Of a DNA stretch of 64,000 bases, positions 27,906 to 35,542 are shown piece after piece. Below the pieces are notes generated by a model. The model was not told the DNA's origin. It worked only from the letters and a program-made list of their open reading frames with translations, and searched no databases. Numbering within the stretch: the first letter of the stretch is position 1; every line of letters begins with the position of its first letter. The translations under genes were made by a program, and so were the position numbers. Source of the stretch: Candidatus Alloclostridium intestinigallinarum (GTDB lineage Bacteria > Bacillota > Clostridia > Christensenellales > UBA3700); NCBI GenBank assembly GCA_904382605.1, contig CAJFJA010000004.1, positions 62,001 to 126,000 of the forward strand, given 5' to 3'.

Positions 27906-29239
27906 TTTTTGTCTTCTCCCGCCGCATTGATTTTGCCCATCTGTAATACGGCAAGCGTTTCAAGCGCAGTTGCGATACGTTCCATCGGCGAAGATTGCAA
28001 CCGCCTTGCCTTCTGCAAGTCAAGCCATCTTCTTACGTAGGGTTCTAATTCCTCTTCTTTTTTCGTCTCTAAAATACGGACATATTCGTCAAATGTCCTG
28101 TTCTGGCGATATGCGTCAAATTGTATAAGCATTTCGTCGGTAATCGAGTTGATATATTTGCTCATAACAACTTCGCAATCCGCTCTTGTAATCCTGTCGG
28201 CGACAGCCCTTCCCGCACGCATTGACTCGATTTCTCTTCTAAGCGGTCTTCCGGCTATTTGTTTACATATCGCTTTTATGTCCGCTCCGGCATAACCTTC
28301 AAACCGCTCTGCCAGCCATTCTATCGTGACATCTTCCGCACGAGGTACGGGCGGCTTACTTAAATTGATTTCCACCAGTTTTTTACGTGCGTCGTAATCG
28401 GGCAAGGGTACATATATCTGGGTTTCGAATCTTCCGCCTCTTTTAACCGCGCTATCCAATATCCAAGGACGATTAGTCGCGGCAATAATTATGCGAATCT
28501 GATTTTTCCTTGTACCCGACATAAATCCGTCCATATACGTAAGCAAGGTAGTTAATTGCTCTTTTGTATGGCGGGATTCATCGTCGTCACGGCTGGCTGC
28601 AATCGCGTCTATTTCGTCAAAGAAAATAATGCATTTATCGTATCTTTTCGCCTGCTCGAAAATTTCTGCGATTATCTTTGCCCCATCGCCCACAAGATTC
28701 GCCATAATATCTTTGATTTGTACTACGGCTATCTTTGCGCCCAGTTGACCGGCAAGACATTTTACGATATGCGTTTTTCCGGTCCCCGGAGGTCCGTATA
28801 GAAGTATCTGCAGCCCCATATCGCTACGATATTTGTCGTATATGCTTCTGTAACGGCTACTAAGCGGCGCCAATATATTAATTATAAATTCCGTTTTAAC
28901 ATCGGCAAGTCCCGCCACATCGTCCAAAGTATTTTTGGGTATTTCGGCGCTGAACCAGTTTATGGCTTTTGCATCCACTCCAATCTTCTTTTCGGAAGAT
29001 GTTTGTCTACTTGTCTGCAGTTTGCCCGACTGCAAATCGGACAATGTTTTTTCGACAGAGTTTATCCACCGTTGAAACTTCTCCTTCATCTCGGGCGCAG
29101 TATGCGGATCTGCCACTTGCGCTCTTGCTATTTCGAGAATACGCTGTCCAAGAGTGCGGACGGCATCGAACTCGGCCCGTTTAAAGGCCGAGTTGTATGC
29201 CGAACACAATTGGTCGAATGTATAATTCACGGTGCTCAT
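27902..29239 (-). CDS. Vps4/katanin-type AAA+ ATPase with N-terminal MIT-like domain
   Basis: This protein has 445 residues. Residues 5-70 are a three-helix hairpin (FDQLCSAYNSAFKRAEF, then MKEKFQRWINSVEKTLSDLQ) with the look of an MIT domain, which in eukaryotes and archaea binds the tails of ESCRT-III proteins. The AAA+ core has DDVAGLADVK, Walker A GPPGTGKT (149-156), Walker B IIFFDEID (204-211), sensor 1 AATNRPW (N256) and the Arg-finger region KRGGRFETQIYVPLPD, all typical of the Vps4/spastin/katanin branch. A further 100 residues of charged helix follow the AAA lid (FDEYVRILETKKEEELEPYV). The start is 5 bases downstream of the ESCRT-like gene. Expected action: ATP-driven disassembly or remodelling of polymers made by the two upstream gene products. 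Confidence 0.85.
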   Translation of the reverse strand: MSTVNYTFDQLCSAYNSAFKRAEFDAVRTLGQRILEIARAQVADPHTAPEMKEKFQRWINSVEKTLSDLQSGKLQTSRQTSSEKKIGVDAKAINWFSAEIPKNTLDDVAGLADVKTEFIINILAPLSSRYRSIYDKYRSDMGLQILLYGPPGTGKTHIVKCLAGQLGAKIAVVQIKDIMANLVGDGAKIIAEIFEQAKRYDKCIIFFDEIDAIAASRDDDESRHTKEQLTTLLTYMDGFMSGTRKNQIRIIIAATNRPWILDSAVKRGGRFETQIYVPLPDYDARKKLVEINLSKPPVPRAEDVTIEWLAERFEGYAGADIKAICKQIAGRPLRREIESMRAGRAVADRITRADCEVVMSKYINSITDEMLIQFDAYRQNRTFDEYVRILETKKEEELEPYVRRWLDLQKARRLQSSPMERIATALETLAVLQMGKINAAGEDKK

Positions 29240-29244
29240 ATATA

Positions 29245-29883
29245 CTACTTCTTACCCTTTTCCTCCTCAATACCACGCATAATGGCGTCAATATCATCGG
29301 TAGCATTTGATTTAGGCACTTCTGCAGGGGAAGTCTGCCCGGCGGCTTTAATCGCAAGTCTTGCCGCTCTTGCTTGCTTTTCTGCATTGATCCTTTTTTG
29401 ATAAGCATCGGACTTAGCAGGAGCAAAAAGCTCATCCCAGGCATTTTGCGATTGAATCTTCCTGTTTTGCGATAACTGCTCTCGAAGATTTTTTAAGTCA
29501 GAAGCATACTCCCTTGTCAGCTGGCGGAAAGAAGACATACTTTTGGTCAACTTCGAAAGGTTTGGGATTTTACCTGCGATCTGATTGCATGCATCAAGCA
29601 CTTCGGGCAACCCTTTCAAGCTGTTAAATGCTGCAGCCGCAGCTACCATATCTTTAAGTTGCAATAGTATAAATTCAAAATCGCTTTTTAATGCAAGAAC
29701 TGAAATTTTCTGTTCTATAAGCGAGTCTGAGTACGCGTCTTCATTATTAAGTGCCGCAGCGTCTATTGACTCGTCAAGAGAAGCCGCATATCTGTCAAGT
29801 CGACTAATCGCACCTTGTAAGGTCGTCATAGTTTCAGCGACTTTCATTTTTTGCTTTTCTGCTTTGTCTTTTTTTGTATTCAT
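29245..29883 (-). CDS. Coiled-coil protein with ESCRT-III/Snf7-like layout
   Basis: This is a 212-residue helical protein without membrane segments. A basic N-terminus (KKDKAEKQKMK) leads to a long helical hairpin (TTLQGAISRLDRYAASLDES; SDFEFILLQLKDMVAAAAAF). Then come shorter helices (LPEVLDACNQIAGKIPNLSK), another amphipathic helix, a disordered linker and a C-terminal acidic helix, DDIDAIMRGIEEEKGKK. That order (basic helical core, linker, short C-terminal helix that could serve as an MIT-interacting motif) is the ESCRT-III pattern. Sequence identity to named families cannot be judged here, so the assignment rests on layout and on the adjacent Vps4-type gene. It would polymerise on the membrane's inner face. 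Confidence 0.6.
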   Translation of the reverse strand: MNTKKDKAEKQKMKVAETMTTLQGAISRLDRYAASLDESIDAAALNNEDAYSDSLIEQKISVLALKSDFEFILLQLKDMVAAAAAFNSLKGLPEVLDACNQIAGKIPNLSKLTKSMSSFRQLTREYASDLKNLREQLSQNRKIQSQNAWDELFAPAKSDAYQKRINAEKQARAARLAIKAAGQTSPAEVPKSNATDDIDAIMRGIEEEKGKK

Positions 29884-29984
29884 AATTTGCCTCCGCTTGT
29901 CAATGTTTTTTCGATAGTTTTGTGAATTGTCAAATTAAGTGCAATACTTTTTGCAATTCACCTAAATATATACCCCACAAAATA

Positions 29985-30662
29985 TCATGCGGGAGCTGTA
30001 TTATCGTTATCATCATCGTCAGTTCTATCTAACGGATTAATATTGCTTGCCTTATTTGCATTGCGTTTTTCAAGCAACTCGCGCATAAGATTCGTATTCG
30101 CATCGATTTGAACAGGATTGAGTTGCTCATCTATCGCCCTTATATTCTCATGCGTTTGTTCGCTTTGACTAAGATCTCTATCTAAATCCGCATCCACTCG
30201 GCGTATTCGATCCATATCTTCACGTAACTGCTCATATGCCTTTTGGAAATCATCTGTCAATGGCTCTATAGTGCTTATATCATAATTTTCAGCCTTCAAC
30301 TTTCTATACGGAATGGCCCTAACAATCGTCCAATATTTCTTATGCCAACGCAAAATATCAATGCACGTTTCAATTTTGCGCAAAATACTTATTAGCCTAC
30401 CCCAAGCTTCTCGATCATGTTCCAAAGTTCTTATAGAAAATTCTATTGACCTAATATTATCCAAGCATAATTGCTCTTCCGCAGTATTTCCTATATCGTG
30501 CGCAGCATAAAAATCGTTTGTGAATCTTGCCTTTTCCCCTTCAAAACCCGCAATAGATATATTGAGCCTAGTGCGTTGACTATCACATGCAACTCTTGCT
30601 TGAACCAATGCATCTGCCTCTTTTAAGGCACGACTTTCAGCAATTTTATCTATAAATCTCAT
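29985..30662 (-). CDS. Second coiled-coil, possibly ESCRT-III-like protein; first gene of the operon
   Basis: This protein has 225 residues from the ATG at 30662, chosen because AAAGGAG lies 5 bases before it; a longer frame begins at 30683. It is fully helical: two long N-terminal helices (SRALKEADALVQARVACDSQ, then EEQLCLDNIRSIEFSIRTLE), a central segment, IETCIDILRWHKKYWTIVRA, a helix FQKAYEQLREDMDRIRRVDA, and a tail with NLMRELLEKRNANK followed by an Asp-rich end. The layout parallels the next gene and could be a second ESCRT-III-type subunit, but a generic coiled-coil scaffold remains possible. It opens the operon, directly under the 30748-30776 promoter. Confidence 0.55.
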   Translation of the reverse strand: MRFIDKIAESRALKEADALVQARVACDSQRTRLNISIAGFEGEKARFTNDFYAAHDIGNTAEEQLCLDNIRSIEFSIRTLEHDREAWGRLISILRKIETCIDILRWHKKYWTIVRAIPYRKLKAENYDISTIEPLTDDFQKAYEQLREDMDRIRRVDADLDRDLSQSEQTHENIRAIDEQLNPVQIDANTNLMRELLEKRNANKASNINPLDRTDDDDNDNTAPA

Positions 30663-30677
30663 GTATTCTCCTTTATT

Positions 30678-30698
30678 CATCAATTATAGTAATTGATG
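30678..30698 (-). promoter_or_regulatory. Palindrome in the operon leader next to the first ribosome binding site
   Basis: Perfect 9-base arms (CATCAATTA/TAATTGATG) with a TAG centre end 5 bases upstream of AAAGGAG. As RNA it would form a hairpin beside the ribosome binding site. As DNA it could be an operator. Confidence 0.5.
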
Positions 30699-30747
30699 TT
30701 ATTCGATTAATATTCTATTGTATTCTATATCACCAATTTATACTAAT

Positions 30748-30776
30748 ATAATAGCATCTTAAATTAAAACTGTCAA
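30748..30776 (-). promoter_or_regulatory. Promoter of the ESCRT-like/LRR operon
   Basis: The minus strand reads a perfect TTGACA (30776-30771), a 17-base spacer and TATTAT (30753-30748). It lies about 85 bases upstream of the first start codon, in a very AT-rich stretch. Confidence 0.8.
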
Positions 30777-30798
30777 CATATTTTAAAATATTTAACAC

Positions 30799-30821
30799 AA
30801 TATTGTAAGGCTTACAATATT
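30799..30821. promoter_or_regulatory. Perfect 23-bp palindrome upstream of the operon promoter
   Basis: Eleven-base arms AATATTGTAAG and CTTACAATATT surround one central G. The site ends 22 bases upstream of the -35 box, a position suited to an activator or to a repressor that loops. No dedicated regulator gene is encoded next to it. Confidence 0.6.
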
Positions 30822-31284
30822 TAACTTATAGATTCGTACATCGATTACTATAATTTATGTACATTTATAACAATTCTCACAATTTAATTGTTACGAAAAC
30901 TGGTTTTACTACAACGCTGTATAATCGAAATGCGAATGGAATATTTATAATTAAAGGTTTTGTTTACAACTAGGAACAATCCGGATGACCGTAGAACTTT
31001 CGGATTGTGAAACTGTTTTAAGCGGTAGAAAGAAAACGGTGATTTGCGTTGAATTTTTAGGTTATATATTTCATGCCGCGATGCCGGCGTTTGCGGTGCG
31101 GCATAGGCGGTGTTTATCTGCCGTCCCGGAATATCGGTAAATTGAGCCGTATCGTACGAACCGGGTTCGGTACGATACGGCATTCAAAATTAAATTTATT
31201 ATCGGCGCTGAAGACAATGCAAGGCAGCGAGAAAATTACGAGTGCCCTGCATATCGTATCTGCGGAAATTCTTTTTCCGTATCG
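30822..31284. other. Non-coding region with three successive hairpins
   Basis: No credible gene lies here. Three inverted repeats are visible: 30976-31008 (8-bp arms ACAATCCG/CGGATTGT), 31073-31104 (7-bp arms ATGCCGC/GCGGCAT) and 31146-31181 (12-bp arms GCCGTATCGTAC/GTACGATACGGC with further pairing inside). None has a good T-run, so they are not standard terminators. The region separates the AT-rich operon from the more GC-rich lipoprotein gene. Confidence 0.55.
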
Positions 31285-31764
31285 TTACTCCAAAGCGGTG
31301 CTGTACTCCTCGAGAGAATACGTTTTTCCGCTCTCGTCCGTCATTGTGAGGATGGATATTGCGAATCCTTCGTCATCCGCATATAAAGGATTGACCCAGA
31401 ACGCGTGAAGTTCTATCTTATCGCCGCGGTTGAGGGACAGCTTGTACACATAAGTGTAAACGCCCGTTTCCGCTTCACTCTTCGCCTGTTCTCCGTTGAC
31501 GTAGAGGTACGCAGCTGAAGAATAGTTGTTCACATTAAGACGTACGCTCATGGTCATATTTACCGTCTTGGCGGAAGTAAAATACCAATGGCTTCCGGCA
31601 TCGTCGATATTTGAATCTTCTTCGGAATACGGAACAAACTCGTACGCATCTTCGGAAAACCAATACTCCGTATCGGACGGATTGCGGTCTTCACACCCCG
31701 CCGCCATTACGAAGACAGTTGCCGCGACTGCTATAAGGATAACCGCAACTATTGCTTTTTTCAT
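31285..31764 (-). CDS. Predicted lipoprotein with beta-rich domain
   Basis: This is a 159-residue secreted protein. The signal peptide MKKAIVAVILIAVAATVFVM ends in a lipobox with AAGC, so the Cys should be lipid-anchored outside the membrane. The mature part has an acidic spacer (EDRNPSDTEY) and a beta-rich domain of about 110 residues (GSHWYFTSAKTVNMTMSV, LNVNNYSSAAYLYVNGEQAK, YKLSLNRGDKIELHAFW). This resembles small carbohydrate-binding or Ig-like sandwich folds, though no family was recognised. It is separated from the MMPL exporter by a terminator, so it is probably its own transcription unit. Confidence 0.8.
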   Translation of the reverse strand: MKKAIVAVILIAVAATVFVMAAGCEDRNPSDTEYWFSEDAYEFVPYSEEDSNIDDAGSHWYFTSAKTVNMTMSVRLNVNNYSSAAYLYVNGEQAKSEAETGVYTYVYKLSLNRGDKIELHAFWVNPLYADDEGFAISILTMTDESGKTYSLEEYSTALE

Positions 31765-31934
31765 ACCTTTATCCCTCCCGTATGCAATAATCCGCCGGAT
31801 TTTATTCCAATTGCTTATATTATACTAATTTCATAAATATGTTGCTCTTCCGATTTAATTGTATAATTTTACCGTTTGGGAAGGAAAGAAAAACCGCCGC
31901 TGCCTTATCCGGGAAACAGCCGGGGAAAGGCGCA

Positions 31935-31980
31935 CAAAAAACGGGCAGATAGAAAAAATTCCATACCTGCCCCGCTTTTT
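31935..31980 (-). terminator. Terminator after the MMPL exporter
   Basis: On the minus strand GGGCAG (31972-31967) pairs with CTGCCC (31948-31943) across an 18-base loop, followed by GTTTTTTG. The plus strand also has a T-run after the stem, so it may work both ways. Confidence 0.65.
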
Positions 31981-32019
31981 TATTGATATTTACGCAAAAC
32001 TTGCCGCGCCGCTGCCGCC

Positions 32020-34656
32020 CTATTCGGGTCGATTTTTTTCGGAATCACCCGAATCAGAACCGTCATTTGACTCGTCATCGGCTAAGCCGCCTTCGGTAGT
32101 CTGCGCGATATCGGGCGTTGCCTCTGCCGGATTGTCGATATCGAAAACGGCGGTATCCGGATTGTTTGCGACTGTATCGGTTTCGGTGTCTTCCTCAAGG
32201 TCGTCCGCGCCTTCTTCTGCCGTCTGTGCGGCTTTTTTACGCAGTTTGGGGAAGTTCGTCTTATCCACTATCTTTTCCGTAACCAGCAGCAGCGAAGGCA
32301 GTATGAAAAGCACTATCAGAATGGAAGCAAGCGTGCCTATGCCAAGCAGGATGCCGAGCTGCGACACCACGCCGGAGGCGGCTATTCCGAGCGCAAAGCC
32401 CGTTATGGTAAGTATACTGCCCGATGTGATTATGGTGGAGAACACGGCGTTTTCCGCCTCTGCCATGGCGGTAAAGCGGTCGGGATAGAGGTGCTTTGTG
32501 GTGCGGTAACGGTTAGTCAGCACGATTGCGTAGTCAATTGTTGCGCCCATCTGGATAGCGGTGATTATGAGGTAACCTATAAAGCTGACCGAGTTGCCCG
32601 CCAGGAAGGGAATTACGAAGTTTATCCAGATTCCGCCCTGGATGGCAAGCGCCAGAATTACCGGCAGCGAGAAGTTGCGGAAAGTGAAGAGCAGAATTAC
32701 GAGGATAAAGCCGAGCGAACACAGGCAGACGACCATATTATCCGTGGTGAAATAGCTTGCCATATCGTAGCAAGCGACGCTCTCGCCCGTGAGGTAGAAT
32801 TCTTCGTAATAATCGCCAAGTCCCGCGTAAAGTCTGTCCAGAAGCGCGAACACTTCCTCGTCTTCAACGCCCGCGTCCAGCGTGAATGTGATGCGCGAAT
32901 AGTCATCGCTCCGCAGATTGTCTATACCGAAGCGTATCTGCGAAAGCACGGAATAAAACGTCTGCGCCGTGGCAAGATTGCCGCCTTGCAGAAAATCGCC
33001 GACATTTATTTCCACGCCCGCCTCCTGCAAAGCCTTGAAAAGTTTGCCGTCCAGAAGCGCGGTTATGTCGGTACCTATGTCGTCCGTCATATAATCGAGA
33101 AGGTCGGCAACCATGAGTTTCGCGCCTTCCGGCACCGCCGCGCCTTCTTCAAGCCCGTTCTGCGCGCGGTAACAGTCGTCGAACAATATGCCTATCATAT
33201 CGCTTATATTGTCCGTGGTTATGCCCATTCCGCTCAGATCCATACTGCCCAGAAGCGGCGTGAGCGAGCTTAAAATTTCGTCTTTGCTAAGCTCGTCGGC
33301 AAAACCTACGCCGTACATCTGCGTGTAGGCTATGGCGTTGATATTGGTATCGTTGACTATGCCGTCCTTGTCAAATTCGCCGCCGTCCAGCGTTATGTCC
33401 GCGATGAGCTGTTTTTCCTTGTCTATGTCGCCGCGCGGCACTACGAGCACCAAGGTGTTGAGCGTGCCGAATCCCGCGTCCTTAATGGCGGTCTGCCCGG
33501 ATACTATCATTGAGCCGCCGTTATAGTTGAACGAGTAGGTGTTGAAGCCCTGCCCCACGCCCGAAAGAATGACTATCGCCAGAAATACCGGTACAATCAC
33601 CTTGCGCGCTTTGAGTATGGCTTTTGCGGGTCTGGTGACTTTGGGCACGAAGGATTTGTGCTCCGTCTTTTTAAGCGGTTTGTCGGAGAAAGACAGAAGC
33701 GCCGGCATTAGGAATATTACCGATATAAGGCTTGCCACAATGCCCTTTGCCAGCGCAAGCCCTATCTCCACACCGATGGGCAGGGACATGAGCGCAAGCG
33801 ACAAAAGTCCCGCGATGGTGGTGAGCGACGAGGAGAGAATTTCCACGATGCCCTTTGAAAGCGCAACGGAAAGCGCCTGCTTTACGTCGGCGTACCGCTG
33901 GCGCTCTTCCATAAACCTGTGCAGTAAAATTATGGAATAGTCGAGCGAAAGCGCCAGCTGTAATACTATGGTAATAAGGTTGGAGATGTAGGATATGCCG
34001 GGGAATATGGCGTTAGTACCCATATTGAGCAGAACGGATACTCCGAAAACGAGCAGCATGGGCACAAGTTCGAAGTAGGTGCGCGACGTGAATAGCAATA
34101 TAAGCAGAATTGCCACCACGATGACTATGCCTATCGTCAGCATGCTGTTTTCCGTTTCCATGCGTGTGAAATAGGAATATGCCGACTGCCCCGTGAGATA
34201 GTTCTCATAGCCGCCGTTATCCAGCGCGGTTATTATGCTTTCTATCGCGGCAAAAGCGCCTTCCGTGGAGTCGTAATCGTCCAGGATAACCGTGTAAAGC
34301 GCCGCCTTGTTTTCCGCGTTGTAATTGGATTCGGGAATATAGTTGACTATGTTGACGCCGTCGATATTGGCAATCTCGGCGGAAAGTTCCTGCGCCTTTT
34401 GCCCGTCTATACCCTTGACCATGACGTAAGCCATGCCTTTGTCGTCGAACTGTTCTTTGAGCAATTCAAGGGCTATATTCGTATTGCTGTCTTCGGGCAT
34501 GTACGAGGATAAATCGTATTTTACGTCTATGCCGGGTATGAATACTGCGCAGACGATGACCGCCGCCAAAAACAATGCGATAAACACCCACCTTGCCTTG
34601 ACCACGAACGAAGAAAACTTGTAAAGCGAGCCTTGAGTTTCCGACTTTTTTTTCAT
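32020..34656 (-). CDS. MMPL/RND-superfamily membrane exporter
   Basis: This is an 878-residue RND-type transporter. It has two repeats, each made of one transmembrane helix, a large extracytoplasmic loop and a bundle of about five helices; helix 1 is ARWVFIALFLAAVIVCAVF, followed by VKYDLSSYMPEDSNTNIALE. The proton-relay region is represented by LALSLDYSIILLHRFMEERQ in the first half and MGATIDYAIVLTNRYRTTK in the second. The C-terminal 65 residues are a disordered acidic tail (EEDTETDTVANNPD) not needed in the family. The ATG at 34656 is preferred because AAAGGGCGG precedes it. Such proteins export lipids or hydrophobic drugs. The substrate is unknown. It has its own promoter and terminator. 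Confidence 0.9.
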   Translation of the reverse strand: MKKKSETQGSLYKFSSFVVKARWVFIALFLAAVIVCAVFIPGIDVKYDLSSYMPEDSNTNIALELLKEQFDDKGMAYVMVKGIDGQKAQELSAEIANIDGVNIVNYIPESNYNAENKAALYTVILDDYDSTEGAFAAIESIITALDNGGYENYLTGQSAYSYFTRMETENSMLTIGIVIVVAILLILLFTSRTYFELVPMLLVFGVSVLLNMGTNAIFPGISYISNLITIVLQLALSLDYSIILLHRFMEERQRYADVKQALSVALSKGIVEILSSSLTTIAGLLSLALMSLPIGVEIGLALAKGIVASLISVIFLMPALLSFSDKPLKKTEHKSFVPKVTRPAKAILKARKVIVPVFLAIVILSGVGQGFNTYSFNYNGGSMIVSGQTAIKDAGFGTLNTLVLVVPRGDIDKEKQLIADITLDGGEFDKDGIVNDTNINAIAYTQMYGVGFADELSKDEILSSLTPLLGSMDLSGMGITTDNISDMIGILFDDCYRAQNGLEEGAAVPEGAKLMVADLLDYMTDDIGTDITALLDGKLFKALQEAGVEINVGDFLQGGNLATAQTFYSVLSQIRFGIDNLRSDDYSRITFTLDAGVEDEEVFALLDRLYAGLGDYYEEFYLTGESVACYDMASYFTTDNMVVCLCSLGFILVILLFTFRNFSLPVILALAIQGGIWINFVIPFLAGNSVSFIGYLIITAIQMGATIDYAIVLTNRYRTTKHLYPDRFTAMAEAENAVFSTIITSGSILTITGFALGIAASGVVSQLGILLGIGTLASILIVLFILPSLLLVTEKIVDKTNFPKLRKKAAQTAEEGADDLEEDTETDTVANNPDTAVFDIDNPAEATPDIAQTTEGGLADDESNDGSDSGDSEKNRPE

Positions 34657-34735
34657 AATTTCCGCCCTTTGCCGCAACCTGTCCGTGCAAAGTTCTTACC
34701 GGGACCGGATACGGATATTCAGTTTGATTATATAA

Positions 34736-34763
34736 ATTATACCACAAACTGTATAAAAGTCAA
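34736..34763 (-). promoter_or_regulatory. Promoter of the MMPL exporter gene
   Basis: The minus strand reads TTGACT (34763-34758), a 16-base spacer and a perfect TATAAT (34741-34736). Confidence 0.75.
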
Positions 34764-34801
34764 TACCGTGACAGCGTGACGGGAGCGCGTGGCGGGAGCG
34801 C

Positions 34802-34990
34802 GTGGCGCTCCACCCATGATTACTCTTCGCCGTTACATACTGATAATGCGTATGATTGCTTCTCCGAAGATTGTTCCGTTCTTGTTAAAAAGCTCTTGGC
34901 GGCAACGAGCCGCCACACCATTAACCGCCTTGAGAAAGCTAAGCAATATCCGTAAGATTGCTCCCAGAAGATTGCGCCTTTTATGTCGGA
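34802..34990. repeat. Two diverged units of the ~100-bp hairpin repeat family
   Basis: Hairpins GTGG-CGCT-CCAC (34802-34813) and GGCGGC-AACGA-GCCGCC (34898-34914) are spaced 96 bases apart, and each is followed by a stretch resembling the units at 47134-47400. The first shares TGATTACTCT and then, 43 bases later, an ATT following a second pairing arm. They look like older copies of the same dispersed repeat. Confidence 0.5.
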
Positions 34991-35006
34991 GGAAATCTGC
35001 AAAAGG

Positions 35007-35498
35007 CTACAAATCGCACCTCATAATATAGTCGTCCATGATATAGCCGCCGCCTATATCCGTTTCCGCGCAGTCGCTTATGTAGAAATTCCACTTTTTA
35101 TAGATTGCAACCGAGGAATCGTTGTGCTTGTTTACGGTCAGATAGATATACTTGCACCCGGCTTTTTTCGCCTTTTCCTTTATTCTTTCAAACATGGCGT
35201 GCCCCAGCCCCAGTCCGCGGAAAGCCTTATCCGTATACAGCTTGCTTAAAAAGAGCGCGTCGCCTTCGAACGCGATGGAATAATAGCCCGCGCGCTTTCC
35301 GTCATATAAGACGAAGGCGAATTCGTAGTTTTCGGCTATTTCGCGCATGACCACTTCGGGGGACAGGAATTTGTCCATCATATAGTATACCTGCCCCGTG
35401 CCCGTGATGGGCGCGAAGTGTTCCAGACTTATCCGCGTGGCAAGTTCCTTAAGGTCCTTGCACTGCTTTATAGTGGTTATCTCTTCGTATTCAATCAT
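35007..35498 (-). CDS. GNAT-family N-acetyltransferase
   Basis: This is a 163-residue acetyltransferase of the GNAT fold. The acetyl-CoA binding loop is seen as LYTDKAFRGLGLGHAMFERI (Arg/Gly-rich Q/RxxGxG/A pattern), followed by AKKAGCKYIYLTVNKHND and SVAIYKKWNFY, both typical of the family's motif B. It transfers acetyl from acetyl-CoA to an amine of unknown identity. The start at 35498 is only a few bases after the terminator of the upstream ABC operon, and no ribosome binding site is visible, so expression probably depends on read-through or on an unrecognised start. Confidence 0.85.
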   Translation of the reverse strand: MIEYEEITTIKQCKDLKELATRISLEHFAPITGTGQVYYMMDKFLSPEVVMREIAENYEFAFVLYDGKRAGYYSIAFEGDALFLSKLYTDKAFRGLGLGHAMFERIKEKAKKAGCKYIYLTVNKHNDSSVAIYKKWNFYISDCAETDIGGGYIMDDYIMRCDL

Positions 35499-35500
35499 TT

Positions 35501-35525
35501 TAAAAAAGCGCCGCTTCCGCGGCGC
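35501..35525 (-). terminator. Terminator after the TrpXYZ-like ABC operon
   Basis: On the minus strand GCGCCGC pairs with GCGGCGC around a GGAA loop, followed by TTTTTT. The T-run abuts the acetyltransferase start codon. Confidence 0.9.
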
Positions 35526-35542
35526 ATACCTGTGCTTTTTCG

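Larger units (their letters stand above)
34657..35006. other. Intergenic region: exporter promoter plus degenerate hairpin-repeat units
   Basis: The 350-base gap contains the MMPL promoter (34736-34763), a tandem 13-mer GGGAGCGCGTGGC repeated at 34781-34806, and two hairpin-repeat units described separately. No ORF inside looks coding. Confidence 0.6.

Noticed and set aside
31146..31181. Second copy of the tRNA-Leu 3' end (attachment site)
   Set aside because: It shares only a few bases of GGTTCG with the T arm, and the rest is an unrelated palindrome.
30884..31183. A 99-codon minus-strand open frame upstream of the ESCRT-like operon
   Set aside because: It spans three hairpins, lacks a ribosome binding site and has no protein-like composition, so I treat it as non-coding.
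31859..32488. A 209-codon plus-strand open frame over the exporter's end
   Set aside because: It is antisense to a clear MMPL gene and Ser/Pro-rich in the way shadow frames of GC-rich genes are.
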